In this document: one piece after another, positions 11,220 through 22,798 of the stretch
How the letters are laid out: the number at the start of each line of letters is the position of its first letter
Position numbering within the stretch: the first letter of the stretch is position 1
Source of the DNA: Betaproteobacteria bacterium
GTDB taxonomy: Bacteria > Pseudomonadota > Gammaproteobacteria > Burkholderiales > Usitatibacteraceae
Length of the DNA: 64,000 nucleotides
Assembly: GCA_016720855.1 (NCBI GenBank)
Contig: JADKJU010000003.1
Location: 310,001 to 374,000, forward strand
Reading direction: 5' to 3'
Notes under the pieces: generated by a model
Seen by the model: only the letters and a program-made list of their open reading frames with translations
Told to the model about the DNA's origin: nothing
Database searches by the model: none
Made by a program: the position numbers and the translations under genes

Positions 11220-12464
11220 CTAGAAATTCCCCTTGAACCAGTTCCTCATCTTCTCGAACACGTCCTTGAAGCCCGTGCCCGCGATCCTTGCGTGCTGATC
11301 CCGCTTCACCTGGTCGAGTCCGGCCAGGAGCAGTCCCATCCCCGTCGAATGGCGCGGGCTCCTCACCACCTCGGCCAGTGCGCCGGAGTAGTTCGGCAGC
11401 CCCATGCGCACCGGCATGTGGAACACCTCCTCGCCCAGCTCCACCATTCCCTTCATGAGGGAGGTGCCGCCGGTGATGACGATCCCGGACGAAAGAAGCT
11501 CCTCCAGGCCGCAGGAGCGAAGCTCGCGCTGGACGAGGGAATAGAGCTCCTCGACGCGCGGCTCGATCACTTCCGCCAGCGTCTGGCGCGATATCTCGCG
11601 CGATTCCCGGTCGCCCACGCCCGGCACCTCGATCATGTCGTTCACGCTCGCGAGCTGGCGCAGCGCCACGCCGTGGCGGATCTTGAGTTCCTCCGCGTCC
11701 TTGGTCGGCGTGCGAAGCGCCATCGCGATGTCGTTGGTGATCTGGTCGCCCGCGATGGGGATCACGCTCGTGTGCTTGATGGCCCCCTCGGTGAACACGG
11801 CGAGGTCCGTGGTGCCGCCGCCGATGTCCAGGAGGCACACGCCGAGATCGCGCTCGTCGTCGAGAAGCACCGCGTCGGCCGAGGCCAGGGGCTGCAGCAT
11901 GAGGTCGCGCACCTCGAGCCCGCACCGGCGCACGCACTTCATGATGTTCTGCGCGGCGGACACGGCGCCCGTCACGATGTGCACCTTCACCTCCAGGCGC
12001 ATGCCGGACATCCCCAGCGGCTGGCGCACGCCGCCCTGCCCGTCGATGATGAATTCCTGCTCGAGGATGTGAAGGACCTGCTGCTCCATCGGGATGTTCA
12101 CCGCCCTGGCCGTCTCGATCACGCGGTCGATGTCGTAGCGCGACACCTCCTTGTCCTTGATCGCGACCATGCCGTGGGAGTTGAAGCTCTTGATGTGGCT
12201 ACCCGCGATCCCCGTGATCACCTCGCGGATCTTCACGTCGGCCATGAGTTCGGCTTCCTCGAGCGAGCGCTGGATGGCGGTCACGGTGGATTCGATGTTG
12301 ACCACCGTCCCCTTCTTGAGCCCGCGCGACGGATGGCTGCCCATGCCGATGAGGTTGAGCGTGCCCTCGGGCGTCACCTCCGCCACCAGGGTCACGATCT
12401 TCGAGGTGCCGATGTCGAGTGCCACCAGCACGTTGCGGCCCTCGCGATTGCGATTCACGATCAT
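11220..12464 (-). CDS. ftsA: cell division protein FtsA
   Basis: FtsA is the actin-like ATPase that tethers FtsZ to the membrane. The start is the ATG at 12464 (MIVNRNREGRNVLVALDIGT), with GAAGG 6 nt upstream. The protein has 414 residues. Phosphate motif 1 (LVALDIGTSKI) is near residue 15, phosphate 2 (LLDIGGGTTDLAVF) near 205 and the adenosine motif (VITGGTSLMKGM) near 335. The C-terminus ends in an amphipathic segment (FEKMRNWFKGNF) that fits the membrane-targeting helix. It starts 16 bp after ftsQ. Confidence 0.97.
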   Translation of the reverse strand: MIVNRNREGRNVLVALDIGTSKIVTLVAEVTPEGTLNLIGMGSHPSRGLKKGTVVNIESTVTAIQRSLEEAELMADVKIREVITGIAGSHIKSFNSHGMVAIKDKEVSRYDIDRVIETARAVNIPMEQQVLHILEQEFIIDGQGGVRQPLGMSGMRLEVKVHIVTGAVSAAQNIMKCVRRCGLEVRDLMLQPLASADAVLLDDERDLGVCLLDIGGGTTDLAVFTEGAIKHTSVIPIAGDQITNDIAMALRTPTKDAEELKIRHGVALRQLASVNDMIEVPGVGDRESREISRQTLAEVIEPRVEELYSLVQRELRSCGLEELLSSGIVITGGTSLMKGMVELGEEVFHMPVRMGLPNYSGALAEVVRSPRHSTGMGLLLAGLDQVKRDQHARIAGTGFKDVFEKMRNWFKGNF

Positions 12465-12480
12465 GGCTTCGCCTTCTTCC

Positions 12481-13202
12481 TCATGTGCGCCGGCCCTTCG
12501 GCGCCGACTTCCGGTCGTCCGCCGCGACCCCGCGCAGCGCGAATCCGTTCGGGTAGCGCAGGTCGGCATGCGTTGCCCACTGCGCGCCAGCCACAACCCG
12601 CGGCCACACGGCCGCGAAGCGCGCGAGGCGTGCGGCGATGTCACCGCGGCCCAACTCGAAGGTGAAGCCCGAATCGAGCCTCGCCTGCCACGCCCGGCGT
12701 TCCGACAGCCTGATCTCGGCCACGCGGCTTCCCAGCGGCGCCGCCGCGGCCTCGAAGCGCCTCCAGGCGTCCGCCATTTCCGGCGCCGCGCCCTCCGGCC
12801 CGGAGAAGCGCGGCAGGTCGCCCGCGTATGGCGCCGCGAACACCTCGCCGCGCACGCTCACGAGGCGTGTCTCGTCCCAGCGGGCAAGCGGCGCATGCGC
12901 CTCGATCGCCACTTCGATCGTTCCCGGGAACACGCGCCGAACCACGCCATCGCGCACCCAGGGCAGGCGCTTCACGGCGTCGCGGACGGCGGGCAGCGCC
13001 ACCTCTCCGGCCTCGCGGCCGCGCAGCCCGGACGCCAGGCGGTCGAGGTCCGCGGGAGGCACGCGGGCGGTATCGCCGGAAAAATGAACCGCCGAGATCG
13101 GCCGGCGGGCGAGCATGTCGTAGCCGTACCAGCCCGCCCCGGCCAGCAGGGCGACGGCGGCAAGGCCGCTCCCGGCGCGCACGGCGATGGCCCATGCGGG
13201 TT

Positions 13203-13206
<4 letters not shown>
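12481..13206 (-). CDS. ftsQ: cell division protein FtsQ
   Basis: FtsQ is the bitopic divisome protein that recruits FtsB/FtsL. The start is a TTG at 13206 that overlaps the ddlB stop (TTGA). The 241-residue product begins [14 protein letters not shown]. It has one membrane helix (about residues 10-30), then a POTRA-like domain ([18 protein letters not shown]...) and a beta domain ([17 protein letters not shown]). The order ddlB-ftsQ-ftsA-ftsZ is canonical and the 4-bp overlap suggests translational coupling. Confidence 0.9.
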
Positions 13207-14124
<918 letters not shown>

Positions 14125-14132
<8 letters not shown>

Positions 14133-15102
14133 TCGCCCCTCCCGCCCGGCCCACTATGTGAACCTCGCGCACCAGCTCGATGCCCGTGGCTGCCTTCACC
14201 GTCACCTGCACGTGGTCGATGACCGCCTCGATGTCCGCCGCGCTCGCCGTTCCGAGGTTCACGATGAAGTTGGCGTGCTTCGTCGATACCTGCGCCCCGC
14301 CGATGGTGTGGCCCTTGAGCCCGCACGCCTCGATCAGGCGCGCAGCGTGGTCCGCGGGCGGGTTGCGGAAGACGCTGCCCGCGTTGGGCTGGCTCAGGGG
14401 CTGGGACGCCACACGCCGCTCCAGGAGCGACTTCATGCGCGCCATCGCCGCGTCGCGCTCGCCGGGCTCGAAGGCGAACGTGGCGGCGACGAACCATTCC
14501 TCCCCCGCCGTCTTCTTCGCGACATGCCGGTAGCCGGTCTCGAATTCGCGGGGATCGCGAAGCCGAAGCGTCCCCGCCCGGTCCACCGTCGTCACGTCCA
14601 CGACATGATTCCACGTCTCGCCGCCATGGCAGCCCGCATTCATCGCAAGGGCGCCGCCGATCGTGCCCGGAATGCCCGCGAGCCACTCAGCCCCGGCGCA
14701 GTCATGACGCGCCACGAAGCGGGCAAGGTGCGGTGCGGGAACGCCGCCGCCCGCGACGAAGGTCCGCCGCGTGCCGATCTCCCCCGCGGCACGGATACCG
14801 CCGAGCGCATGGTGGGTGAAGACCACGGCGCCGTCGAAGCCACCGTCGCGAACCAGCAAGTTGCTGCCCAGCCCCACGAACATGATCGCCTCGCGGGCCG
14901 GGCGGCCGACCAGGAACGACTGCAGGTCGGCCACGTCCGCCGGCTGGTAGAAGACCTTCGCGCGACCGCCCGCGCGCCAGCTCACGTGCCGCTCCATCGG
15001 CTCGTTCTCGCGCAGCAGACCGCGAAGCGGCAGCGGCTCCCCTTCCAGCGCCCCGAGCCCGGTGACCGCCAGGCCGACGGGATTCATGCCGCGCGTGTTC
15101 AT
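14125..15102 (-). CDS. murB: UDP-N-acetylenolpyruvoylglucosamine reductase MurB
   Basis: MurB is the FAD enzyme that reduces UDP-GlcNAc-enolpyruvate to UDP-MurNAc. The ATG at 15102 overlaps the murC stop (ATGA) and gives 325 residues; an ATG at 15087 is an alternative. FAD-binding motifs are clear: [16 protein letters not shown] near residue 75 and [24 protein letters not shown] near 145. The catalytic Ser lies in [10 protein letters not shown] and the conserved C-terminal [10 protein letters not shown] follows. The family shape matches the shorter type I/II enzymes. Confidence 0.95.
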
Positions 15103-16517
15103 GGCGCCCCGCCTTGCCGGACCAGCCGCGGCATTGAGGCGCTTGCGATCTCCGGTGCGAGGCCGGCGATCGATCCTGCGCCCATCGTCACGACCACATC
15201 GCCGTCGCGCACGGCCGAGAGCACCGCGTCCCGCATCTGCGCCGCGCCATCCACGAATACCGGCTCGACCTTTCCCGCCACTCGCATCGCCCGTGCGAGC
15301 GCGCGGCCGTCGGCGGCGACGATCGGCGCCTCGCCCGCCGGATAGACGTCGGCGAGGACCAGCGCATCGACGGTCGAGAGCACCTTCACGAAATCCTCGA
15401 ACAGGTCCCGCGTGCGCGTGTAGCGATGCGGCTGGAAGGCGAGCAGCAGGCGCCGTCCCGGGAAGGCGCCGCGCGCCGCGGCAATCGTGGCGGCCATCTC
15501 GGCCGGATGGTGGCCATAGTCGTCCACGAGGGCGAAGCGGACACCGGACGGCAGCGCGATCTCGCCGTAGCGCTGGAAGCGACGGCCGACGCCCGTGAAT
15601 CCGGCGAGCGCCCTGGCGATCGCGGCATCGGGAGCGCCCACCTCGCGGGCGACGGCGATCGCGGCAAGCGCGTTCAGGACGTTGTGCTCGCCCGGCAGGT
15701 TGAGTTCGATCTCCAGGGGCTTCGCCCCGGCGCCTGCCGCGCGGAAGCGCATGCGGCCCGCGTCCCAGCGCACGTTCTCGGCGCGCAGGTCCGCATCGGA
15801 ATGGATGCCGTAGGTGAGCATCGGCCGGGACACATCCTTCATGATGGCGCGCGCGTGCTCGTCGTCCTTGCACACCACCGCAAGCCCGTAGAAGGGCAGG
15901 TGGCCGAGGAACTCGACGAACGCTCCCTTCAGGCGCTCGAAGTCCTGGCCGTAGGTTTCCATGTGGTCGGCATCGATGTTGGTGACCACGGAGATCACCG
16001 GCTGCAGGTAGAGGAAGGAGGCGTCGGATTCGTCGGCCTCCGCGACCAGGAACTCGCCCTTGCCGAGCCGTGCGTTGGTCCCGATGGAATTGAGGCGGCC
16101 GCCGATCACGCAGGTCGGGTCGAGCCCGGCCTCGCCCAGCGCCGCGGCCACGAGCGAGGTGGTGGTGGTCTTGCCGTGCGTGCCGGCCACGGCGATCCCC
16201 TGCTTGAAGCGCATCAGCTCGGCCAGCATCATCGCGCGCGGCACCACGGGCACGTGCGCCTCGCGCGCCGCGATGACCTCGGGGTTGTCCGCCTTGACGG
16301 CAGAGGAGACGACGACCGCGTCGGCTCCCGCGATGTGGCGCGCCTCGTGGCCGATGTCCACGCGGATGCCCAGCGCGCGCAGCCGCTTCACGACCGCGCC
16401 CTCGGCGATGTCGGTGCCGCTCACCGTGTAGCCCAGACTCGCGAACACCTCGGCGATGCCGGACATGCCCGAGCCCCCGATGCCGACGAAGTGGATGTGC
16501 TTCACCTTGTGCTTCAC
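15099..16517 (-). CDS. murC: UDP-N-acetylmuramate--L-alanine ligase MurC
   Basis: MurC adds L-alanine to UDP-MurNAc. The GTG at 16517 overlaps the murG stop (GTGA) and yields 472 residues. The N-terminal UDP-binding loop is [16 protein letters not shown], the ATP loop is [14 protein letters not shown] near residue 110, and the central domain shows [12 protein letters not shown] and [11 protein letters not shown]. The C-terminal domain has [14 protein letters not shown], typical of MurC. It is co-oriented and overlapped with murG and murB. Confidence 0.96.
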   Translation of the reverse strand: MKHKVKHIHFVGIGGSGMSGIAEVFASLGYTVSGTDIAEGAVVKRLRALGIRVDIGHEARHIAGADAVVVSSAVKADNPEVIAAREAHVPVVPRAMMLAELMRFKQGIAVAGTHGKTTTTSLVAAALGEAGLDPTCVIGGRLNSIGTNARLGKGEFLVAEADESDASFLYLQPVISVVTNIDADHMETYGQDFERLKGAFVEFLGHLPFYGLAVVCKDDEHARAIMKDVSRPMLTYGIHSDADLRAENVRWDAGRMRFRAAGAGAKPLEIELNLPGEHNVLNALAAIAVAREVGAPDAAIARALAGFTGVGRRFQRYGEIALPSGVRFALVDDYGHHPAEMAATIAAARGAFPGRRLLLAFQPHRYTRTRDLFEDFVKVLSTVDALVLADVYPAGEAPIVAADGRALARAMRVAGKVEPVFVDGAAQMRDAVLSAVRDGDVVVTMGAGSIAGLAPEIASASMPRLVRQGGAP

Positions 16518-17629
16518 GGCGCCACCCCGGCCATTCGCTCGCACAGGTCCGCGCAGCGCCGCGTCGCGTCGGGCTTGCCGAGCGAACGTGCGGCGGCGGC
16601 CATGGCGCAGAGCTTGTCGCGGCCGAGTCCCGCGAGAACCGAGGCGAGGCTCGCCGGCGACGTCTCGAGCTGCGCCAGCCGTATCGCAGCGCCGCGCGAC
16701 TCGAGGAACCGCGCGTTGCCCGTCTGCTCGTCGGCCACGAACCACGGCAGCGGAAAGAGGATCGCTGCAACGCCCGCCACGCCGATCTCGGCCACCGTGA
16801 TGGCACCCGAGCGCGCGATCAGCAGGTCGCACCAGGAATAGCGGGCAGCCATGTCGTCGATGAACGCGACCACTTCCGCCTTCACGCCCGCTTCGCGGTA
16901 GCGCTTCCCGAGATCGGCGAAGTTGCGCTCTCCGGCCTGGTGGATCACTTCGGGCCGCGCTGCTTCGGGCATCACGGCCAGTGCCGCGACGATGAGCTCG
17001 TTGAGCGTCTGCGCGCCCAGGCTGCCGCCCACGACCAGCAGGCGCAGCGGCCCTGTCCGCCCGGCGTATCGCGACTCCGGCGCCGGCACTCGCGCGATCT
17101 CCTCGCGAACCGGCGTTCCCAGCCACTCGACGTTGCGCGGCTTCGGGATGCGGTCGCCAACCGCATGCCCGGTTCGCGCCTCGAAAGCGCCTTCCATGCC
17201 CGCGACGACACGGTCGGCCACAAGCGCCAGGGCACGGTTGGTGAGCCCCGCCGTCGCCCCCGGCTCGTGCACCACAAGGGGCCTGCCCCAGAGCGCGGCC
17301 ATCACGCCGCCCGGGAAGGCGACGTAGCCGCCCATCGAAAGCACGACGTCGGGCCGGACGCGGAAGAGGATGACGCTCGACTGCCAGAAGGCGATGAGGA
17401 GCTTCACGGGAAGCAGGAGCCACGCGAGCCCGCCCTTGCCGCGCACGCCCGTCATGCTCACGGTCTCCATGGGATACCCGGCCTGCGCGACGAGCTTGCC
17501 CTCCATGCCCGAGGCGGTACCCATCCACACAACCTTCCAGCCGCGCGAGACGAGCTCCCTGGCGATCGCCAGGCCGGGCATGATGTGCCCACCCGTGCCG
17601 GCCGCCATGATCAGGAGGGTCCGGCTCAC
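16514..17629 (-). CDS. murG: undecaprenyl-PP-MurNAc-pentapeptide GlcNAc transferase MurG
   Basis: MurG makes lipid II from lipid I at the inner face of the membrane. The GTG at 17629 overlaps the ftsW stop (GTGA); the product has 371 residues. The N-terminal glycine loop is [15 protein letters not shown] (relatives usually have HVFPALA), a second G loop is [11 protein letters not shown], and the UDP-GlcNAc site is seen as [13 protein letters not shown] and [27 protein letters not shown] matches the family's QxxNA motif. Position between ftsW and murC is canonical. Confidence 0.95.
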   Translation of the reverse strand: MSRTLLIMAAGTGGHIMPGLAIARELVSRGWKVVWMGTASGMEGKLVAQAGYPMETVSMTGVRGKGGLAWLLLPVKLLIAFWQSSVILFRVRPDVVLSMGGYVAFPGGVMAALWGRPLVVHEPGATAGLTNRALALVADRVVAGMEGAFEARTGHAVGDRIPKPRNVEWLGTPVREEIARVPAPESRYAGRTGPLRLLVVGGSLGAQTLNELIVAALAVMPEAARPEVIHQAGERNFADLGKRYREAGVKAEVVAFIDDMAARYSWCDLLIARSGAITVAEIGVAGVAAILFPLPWFVADEQTGNARFLESRGAAIRLAQLETSPASLASVLAGLGRDKLCAMAAAARSLGKPDATRRCADLCERMAGVAP

Positions 17630-18777
17630 AGGGAGCCTCCCCGCATCAGGTACCTGTTCTCGAAATCGATGCGCAGGAGGATGGCGACGGCCACGCAGTT
17701 CATCACGATGCCCGTGCCGCCGAAGGAGAGAAACGGCAGCGTGAGCCCCTTGGTCGGCAGCAGGCCCATGTTCACGCCCATGTTGATGAAGGCCTGCGCC
17801 GACAGCCATACGCCGATCCCCTGCGCGACGAGCGCCGCGTAGTAGCGCTCGAGGCTTGCGGCCTGGCGCCCCACCGCGAAGGCGCGCACCACGAGAAAGA
17901 GGAAGAGCGTGAGCACCGCCGCCACGCCCGCGAAGCCGAGTTCCTCGGCGATGACGGCCAGCAGGAAGTCGGTGTGCGCCTCCGGCAGGTAGAAGAGCTT
18001 CTCGACCGAGGCGCCCAGCCCCACGCCCAGCCATTCGCCGCGCCCGAAGGCGATGAGCGAGTGCGAGAGCTGGTAACCCTTGCCGTAGGCGTCCGCCCAC
18101 GGGTCCATGAAGCCGAGGATGCGCTGCAGCCGGTACGGCGAGGTGACGATCAGCACCACGAATGCCACCGCGAGCCCGATGGCGAGCGCCACGAAGATGC
18201 GCCAGTTGAGCCCGCCCAGGAAAAGGATCGCCATCGCGATCGTGGTCACGACGACCAGCGCGCCGAAATCCGGCTCGCGCAGCAGCAGCCCGGCAACGAA
18301 GAACATCACCGAGAACATGGGCAGGAACCCCTTCTTCAGGTCGTCCATGAACGCGGCCTTGCGCACGGTGTAGTCCGCGGCATAGAGCACGACGAGGAGC
18401 TTCATGATCTCGGACGGCTGGAAGGTGGCGGGGCCGACCGCTATCCAGCGCCGCGCCCCGTTCACCTCGCGCCCGATCCCGGGGATGAGCACGGCGACCA
18501 GGAACGCGACCCCCCCCATGAAGAGCCACGGCGCCGCCAGCTGCCAGTGGCGCACCGGCACCTTGAACGCGAGCCCGCCGGCGAGGAGGCCGGCCAGGAG
18601 GTAGGCCCCGTGCCGCGCCAGGAAATAGTGCGACCGGAACCCCGTGAAACGTTCCGCCTCCGCCATCGCGATCGACGCGGAATAGACCATCACCAGCCCG
18701 AACGACGCGAGCAGCACCGCGCTCCAGACGAGGATCTGGTCGATGGCGGTGTCGCGGCGGCCGGGGTTGTAGAGCAT
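17626..18777 (-). CDS. ftsW: septal peptidoglycan polymerase FtsW
   Basis: FtsW is the SEDS-family glycosyltransferase that polymerises lipid II with FtsI at the septum. The ATG at 18777 overlaps the murD stop by one base (TGATG). The 383-residue protein has about ten membrane helices. Motifs include [11 protein letters not shown] in the first helix region, [26 protein letters not shown] near residue 110 (the catalytic-site loop), and [17 protein letters not shown] near the C-terminus. The order murD-ftsW-murG is canonical. Confidence 0.96.
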   Translation of the reverse strand: MLYNPGRRDTAIDQILVWSAVLLASFGLVMVYSASIAMAEAERFTGFRSHYFLARHGAYLLAGLLAGGLAFKVPVRHWQLAAPWLFMGGVAFLVAVLIPGIGREVNGARRWIAVGPATFQPSEIMKLLVVLYAADYTVRKAAFMDDLKKGFLPMFSVMFFVAGLLLREPDFGALVVVTTIAMAILFLGGLNWRIFVALAIGLAVAFVVLIVTSPYRLQRILGFMDPWADAYGKGYQLSHSLIAFGRGEWLGVGLGASVEKLFYLPEAHTDFLLAVIAEELGFAGVAAVLTLFLFLVVRAFAVGRQAASLERYYAALVAQGIGVWLSAQAFINMGVNMGLLPTKGLTLPFLSFGGTGIVMNCVAVAILLRIDFENRYLMRGGSL

Positions 18778-20147
18778 CAGCCCTCCGCGCGCTCCGCGAG
18801 GGCGCGCGCGGCGGCTGCGAAGACCTCGCCGCGCTGCCTGTAGTTGGCGAACATGTCGAAGCTCGCGCACGCGGGCGACAGGAGCACCGCATCGCCCGGT
18901 GTTGCAGCCAGGAAGGCCGCCTCCACCGCGGCCTCCATCGTCGCGGCGCGCAGGCACGGCACGCCCGTGGCGGCGAGCGCCGCCTCGACGGCCGGCGCGT
19001 CGCGGCCGATCAACACCACCGCCCGTGCCTTCGCCTTCACCGCCGGGGCGAGAGGGGCGAAATCCTGACCCTTGCCGTCACCGCCGGCGATGAGCACCGC
19101 CGTCTCCCGCATTCCCTCGAGCGCGGCCACCGTGGCGCCCACGTTCGTTCCCTTGGAGTCGTCATAGAAGACAACGCCCCGCGCCGTCGCAACGCGCTCG
19201 GAACGGTGCGGAAGGCCGCGGAATTCGCCGATGGCGCGAGTGAGCGCCTCGCCCTCCAGCCCCGCGCTCCGGCACAGCGCGTGCGCGGCCAGGGCATTGG
19301 CGGCGTTGTGCAGCCCGGCCACCGGCATCCCGTCCATCGCCACGAGGGGCTCGCGGCCCTCGACCAGCCAACCGTCGGCGATGCCCCACTGCCTGTCGTG
19401 CAGCGGCGCACCCAGGCCGAAGGTGACGCTGCTCCCGTCCTCGAGCCCCAGGCTCCACGGGTCGTCGCGGTTGAGCACGCGCGTCCCGCAGTGGCGGAAG
19501 ATGCGCGACTTCGCGTCGGCGTAGCCCTGCATCGAGTCGTAGCGATCGAGGTGGTCCTGCGTGAGGTTGAGCATCGCGCCGCACGCGAGCGCCAGGCTCG
19601 AGGTCGTCTCGAGCTGGTAGCTCGAGAGCTCGATCACGTAGAACTCGGGGTGGCCCTGCACTTGCGCTTCCCGCAGCGCATCGAGCACCGGCAGGCCGAT
19701 GTTGCCGGCCACCACCGTGCGCCGCCCCGCGGCGCGCGCCATCGCGCCCGCGAGCGCCGTCACGGTGCTCTTGCCGTTGGTGCCGGTGATCCCGATCACG
19801 CGTGCTCCGGGGGCCGAGCGCGCCACTTCGCGCCCGAAGATCTCGACATCGCCGACGATCTCGATGCCGCGGGCAGCGGCCTCCCGGAGGACCGGCTCGC
19901 GAAGCGCAACGCCCGGACTCGCAGCGACCGCGTCCACGCCTGCCAGGCTCGCGGATCCGAGTGGGCCGAGGTCGATGCGGATGCCGGGGACCGCCTCGCG
20001 GACCGCTCCCAGGCACGGAGGCGCTTGCCGCGTGTCGGCACCGCGCAGCCGCGCGCCCTCCTGAGCGAGCCAACGAACGCACGAAAGCCCCGTGTCACCG
20101 AGCCCCAGAACGAGAACGGTCTTGCCTGCCCAGTCGTCATGTCCCAT
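18777..20147 (-). CDS. murD: UDP-N-acetylmuramoyl-L-alanine--D-glutamate ligase MurD
   Basis: MurD adds D-glutamate to UDP-MurNAc-L-Ala. The 456-residue protein shows the N-terminal loop [17 protein letters not shown], the ATP loop [17 protein letters not shown] near residue 120, [26 protein letters not shown] and the C-terminal [17 protein letters not shown]. The ATG at 20147 has a purine-rich GAGAGGGGG directly before it. Between it and mraY lies a 170-bp stretch with a second mraY 3' end, so the usual tight mraY-murD junction is altered. Confidence 0.95.
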   Translation of the reverse strand: MGHDDWAGKTVLVLGLGDTGLSCVRWLAQEGARLRGADTRQAPPCLGAVREAVPGIRIDLGPLGSASLAGVDAVAASPGVALREPVLREAAARGIEIVGDVEIFGREVARSAPGARVIGITGTNGKSTVTALAGAMARAAGRRTVVAGNIGLPVLDALREAQVQGHPEFYVIELSSYQLETTSSLALACGAMLNLTQDHLDRYDSMQGYADAKSRIFRHCGTRVLNRDDPWSLGLEDGSSVTFGLGAPLHDRQWGIADGWLVEGREPLVAMDGMPVAGLHNAANALAAHALCRSAGLEGEALTRAIGEFRGLPHRSERVATARGVVFYDDSKGTNVGATVAALEGMRETAVLIAGGDGKGQDFAPLAPAVKAKARAVVLIGRDAPAVEAALAATGVPCLRAATMEAAVEAAFLAATPGDAVLLSPACASFDMFANYRQRGEVFAAAARALAERAEG

Positions 20148-20161
20148 CCCCCTCTCGCCTA

Positions 20162-20238
20162 CCGCAGCTTCAACGTCGCCAGTCCGAACAGGACCAGCAT
20201 CATCGTGATGATCCAGAAGCGAACCACCACCTGGTTTT
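20162..20238 (-). pseudogene. remnant of a second mraY 3' end (25 codons)
   Basis: This 77-bp segment is a direct repeat of 20332-20408, the end of mraY, offset by 170 bp. It encodes [20 protein letters not shown] followed by TLKLR and a TAG stop 11 bp before murD, which is the position where an mraY stop would normally lie. The first 43 bp in coding direction are identical to mraY; the remaining 34 bp carry 10 mismatches, almost all synonymous, with one Ala/Ser change. That pattern suggests a diverged allele that was once under selection rather than a fresh copy. No full gene reads into it in this frame. Confidence 0.8.
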
Positions 20239-20331
20239 GGTGACCGCCCGCTCGCGTCGCTCGCTTGACTTCCGTGTGACGCAAGTCAGCGGTCCCCGAA
20301 ACCTCGGTTTGGTTCGCTCGCATCGCAATCA
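20239..20331 (-). other. spacer between mraY and its remnant, with a hairpin
   Basis: This 93-bp segment separates the two mraY 3' ends and has no counterpart elsewhere in the window. Around 20262-20293 the arms TGACTT and AAGTCA flank an 11-nt loop, extended by CGCT/AGCG with a bulge. It could be a small REP-like insert or a scar. It has no coding signature. Confidence 0.4.
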
Positions 20332-21414
20332 CCTCAACTTCAAAGTGGAGAGCCCGAAGAGCACGAGCATCATCGTGATGATCCAGAAGCGAACCACCAC
20401 CTGGTTTTCCTTCCAGCCCTTCAATTCGTAGTGGTGGTGCAGCGGCGCCATGCGGAAGACGCGCCTGCCCGTCAGCTTGAAGGAGGCCACCTGGATCATC
20501 ACGGAGAGCGTCTCCACCACGAACACGCCGCCCATGATGAAAAGGACGATCTCCTGCCTGACCACGATCGCCACCATGCCCAGCGCGGCGCCCAGGGCAA
20601 GCGCGCCCACATCGCCCATGAAGACTTCGGCCGGGTAGGCGTTGAACCACAGGAACGCGAGCCCGGCGCCCGCGATCGCCGCGCAGAAGACGGCGAGCTC
20701 GCCCGCGCCCGAGATGAACGGGAATCCGAGGTACCTGGAGAACACGGCATGCCCGGTCACGTAGGCGAAGACCGCGAGTGCCGCGGCGATCATCACCGTG
20801 GGCATGATCGCGAGCCCGTCCAGCCCGTCGGTGAGGTTCACGGCGTTCGAGGTCCCCACGACCACGAAGAATCCCAGGATCAGGAAGCCGATCGCCCCCA
20901 GCGGGATGGCAACCGTCTTGAAGAAGGGCACGATGAGGACCGTCTGCTGCGGCAGCTTCGCGCTGTACGCCAGGACCGCCACGGCGGTGAAGGCGATCAG
21001 GGACTGCCAGAAGAATTTCGAGCGCGCGGACAGGCCCTTGGGATTGCGGTGCACCACCTTGCGCCAGTCATCCACCCAGCCGATGGCGCCGAAGCCGAGC
21101 GTGGTGACGAGGCAGATCCACACATAGCGGTTCTGGAGGTCCGCCCACAGGAGCGTCGTGACCGCCACCGCCACCAGGATGAGCGCCCCGCCCATGGTGG
21201 GCGTCCCCGTCTTCACGAGATGCGTCTGCGGCCCGTCGTCGCGCACCGACTGCCCGATCCGGTAGGCGGTGAGCCGCCGGATCATGGCCGGTCCGATGAG
21301 GAACGAGATGGCGAGCGCGGTCAGGGCTGCCAGCACCGTGCGCAGCGTGATGTAGGTGAAGACGTTGAAGGCGCGGATCTCGCCCGAAAGCCATTGCGCC
21401 AGTTCAAGGAGCAT
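20329..21414 (-). CDS. mraY: phospho-N-acetylmuramoyl-pentapeptide transferase MraY
   Basis: MraY moves phospho-MurNAc-pentapeptide to undecaprenyl phosphate, making lipid I. The 361-residue, about ten-helix protein carries [12 protein letters not shown] near residue 70, the [13 protein letters not shown]sp pair near 115, [14 protein letters not shown] near 190, and [19 protein letters not shown] near 262. It ends [20 protein letters not shown] and then the usual C-terminal helix, so it is complete. It overlaps murF by 11 bp. Its last 25 codons are repeated 170 bp downstream. Confidence 0.97.
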   Translation of the reverse strand: MLLELAQWLSGEIRAFNVFTYITLRTVLAALTALAISFLIGPAMIRRLTAYRIGQSVRDDGPQTHLVKTGTPTMGGALILVAVAVTTLLWADLQNRYVWICLVTTLGFGAIGWVDDWRKVVHRNPKGLSARSKFFWQSLIAFTAVAVLAYSAKLPQQTVLIVPFFKTVAIPLGAIGFLILGFFVVVGTSNAVNLTDGLDGLAIMPTVMIAAALAVFAYVTGHAVFSRYLGFPFISGAGELAVFCAAIAGAGLAFLWFNAYPAEVFMGDVGALALGAALGMVAIVVRQEIVLFIMGGVFVVETLSVMIQVASFKLTGRRVFRMAPLHHHYELKGWKENQVVVRFWIITMMLVLFGLSTLKLR

Positions 21415-22798
21415 GGCCGTCCTCCTTGGCGAGCCGCTGCGCGACCCGCTCCATGTGCATGAACCGCGATCCCTTCACGAGGATCGTGACGCCCGGCCTG
21501 GCCAGCGCGCGCGCTTCCGTGGCCAGCGCCTCCAGGGCCTGGAAGTGCGTGGCGCCCTCGCCGAACGCCTTGACCGCGTGCGCGCTCAGCGGACCCAGGG
21601 CAAGCAGGCGCTCGATGCCCTCGCCCTTGGCGAACGCGCCGATCTCCGCGTGCATCGCGGCCGCGCTTTCGCCCAGCTCGCCCATGTCGCCCATCACGAG
21701 GACGCGCCGGCCGGGCGCCCCGGCGAGCACGCGGACGGCGGCCTTCATCGAATCGGGGTTGGCGTTGTACGTGTCGTCCACGAGCACCGCCCCGCCCGCG
21801 CCGCGCTTGCGTTCGAGCCGGCCTTTCGCGCCGCTGAATGAGGCGAGCCCCGCCTGGACCGCGTGCGGGGGAATCTCGAGTGCGAAGGCCGCGGCGCACG
21901 CCGCGATGGCGTTGCGCATGTTGTGCTCGCCCGGGACCTGCAGCGTCACGGCGAAGGCATCGAGCGGCGTGACGAAGCGGACCTGGCCCTCGTCGAGGTG
22001 CCCGCGGACGGCGGCGGATCCGGCAGTCCCGAAGGTGATCACCCGGTGCCCGGCCGCAAGTCCCTTCCAGTAGCGGGAATAGGGATCGTCCTCGTTCACG
22101 AGTGCGATGCCTCCGGCACGCAGGCCCGCGTAGACCTCTCCCTTCGCCTGCGCGATGGCCCCGATCGTGCCGAGTATCCCGATGTGCGCGCGGTGGGCGT
22201 TGTTCACGAGCGCGACGCCGGGGGCGGCCAGGCGCGAGAGATAGTCGATCTCGCCCAGGTGGTTCATGCCCATCTCGAACACGCCGTAGCGATGGTGGTC
22301 GCGAAGCCTGAGGAGCATCAGCGGCAGGCCGATGTCGTTGTTGAGGTTGCCTTCGGTGGCGAGCACGTCCGCGCGTCCGCCGCAGTGCGCCGCGAGGATC
22401 GAGGCGAGCATTTCCTTTACCGTGGTCTTGCCGTTGCTCCCCGTGAGGGCGACGACCGGCAGGAAGAAGCGGGCGCGCCACGCAGCAGCGAGCTTCCCGA
22501 GCGCCGCCTTCGTATCCTTCACGACGATCTGCGGGATTTCCTGCTCGTTGCCCACCCGGCGCGACACGAGGGCGGCGGACGCGCCGCGGCCGATCGCCTT
22601 GGGAACGTAGTCGTGCCCGTCGAAGCGCTCGCCGGCCAGGGCGACGAACAGGTCCCCGGCGGCGATCGTGCGGCTGTCCGTCGAGACACCCGAGAACGCG
22701 ACGCCCGCGCTCGCGCAATCGCCTCCCACGGCGCGCGCGGCTTCCTCGAGGTCCATCATCGGGGCAGGCACGTGGGCGAGGCCGGTCATCGGGGCCAT
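21404..22798 (-). CDS. murF: UDP-MurNAc-tripeptide--D-alanyl-D-alanine ligase MurF
   Basis: MurF adds the D-Ala-D-Ala dipeptide to UDP-MurNAc-tripeptide. The protein has 464 residues. The ATP loop is [19 protein letters not shown] near residue 110, followed by [30 protein letters not shown] and NNAHRAHIG in the central domain, and [15 protein letters not shown] in the C-terminal domain. The start may be the ATG at 22798 or 22789; the first overlaps murE by 13 bp. It is co-oriented with murE and mraY. Confidence 0.96.
   Translation of the reverse strand: MAPMTGLAHVPAPMMDLEEAARAVGGDCASAGVAFSGVSTDSRTIAAGDLFVALAGERFDGHDYVPKAIGRGASAALVSRRVGNEQEIPQIVVKDTKAALGKLAAAWRARFFLPVVALTGSNGKTTVKEMLASILAAHCGGRADVLATEGNLNNDIGLPLMLLRLRDHHRYGVFEMGMNHLGEIDYLSRLAAPGVALVNNAHRAHIGILGTIGAIAQAKGEVYAGLRAGGIALVNEDDPYSRYWKGLAAGHRVITFGTAGSAAVRGHLDEGQVRFVTPLDAFAVTLQVPGEHNMRNAIAACAAAFALEIPPHAVQAGLASFSGAKGRLERKRGAGGAVLVDDTYNANPDSMKAAVRVLAGAPGRRVLVMGDMGELGESAAAMHAEIGAFAKGEGIERLLALGPLSAHAVKAFGEGATHFQALEALATEARALARPGVTILVKGSRFMHMERVAQRLAKEDGHAP

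Noticed and set aside
20159..20650. A 163-residue frame covering the mraY remnant.
   Set aside because: Its first part is an out-of-frame reading of mraY; only the last 25 codons match a protein, so it is a remnant and not an intact gene.
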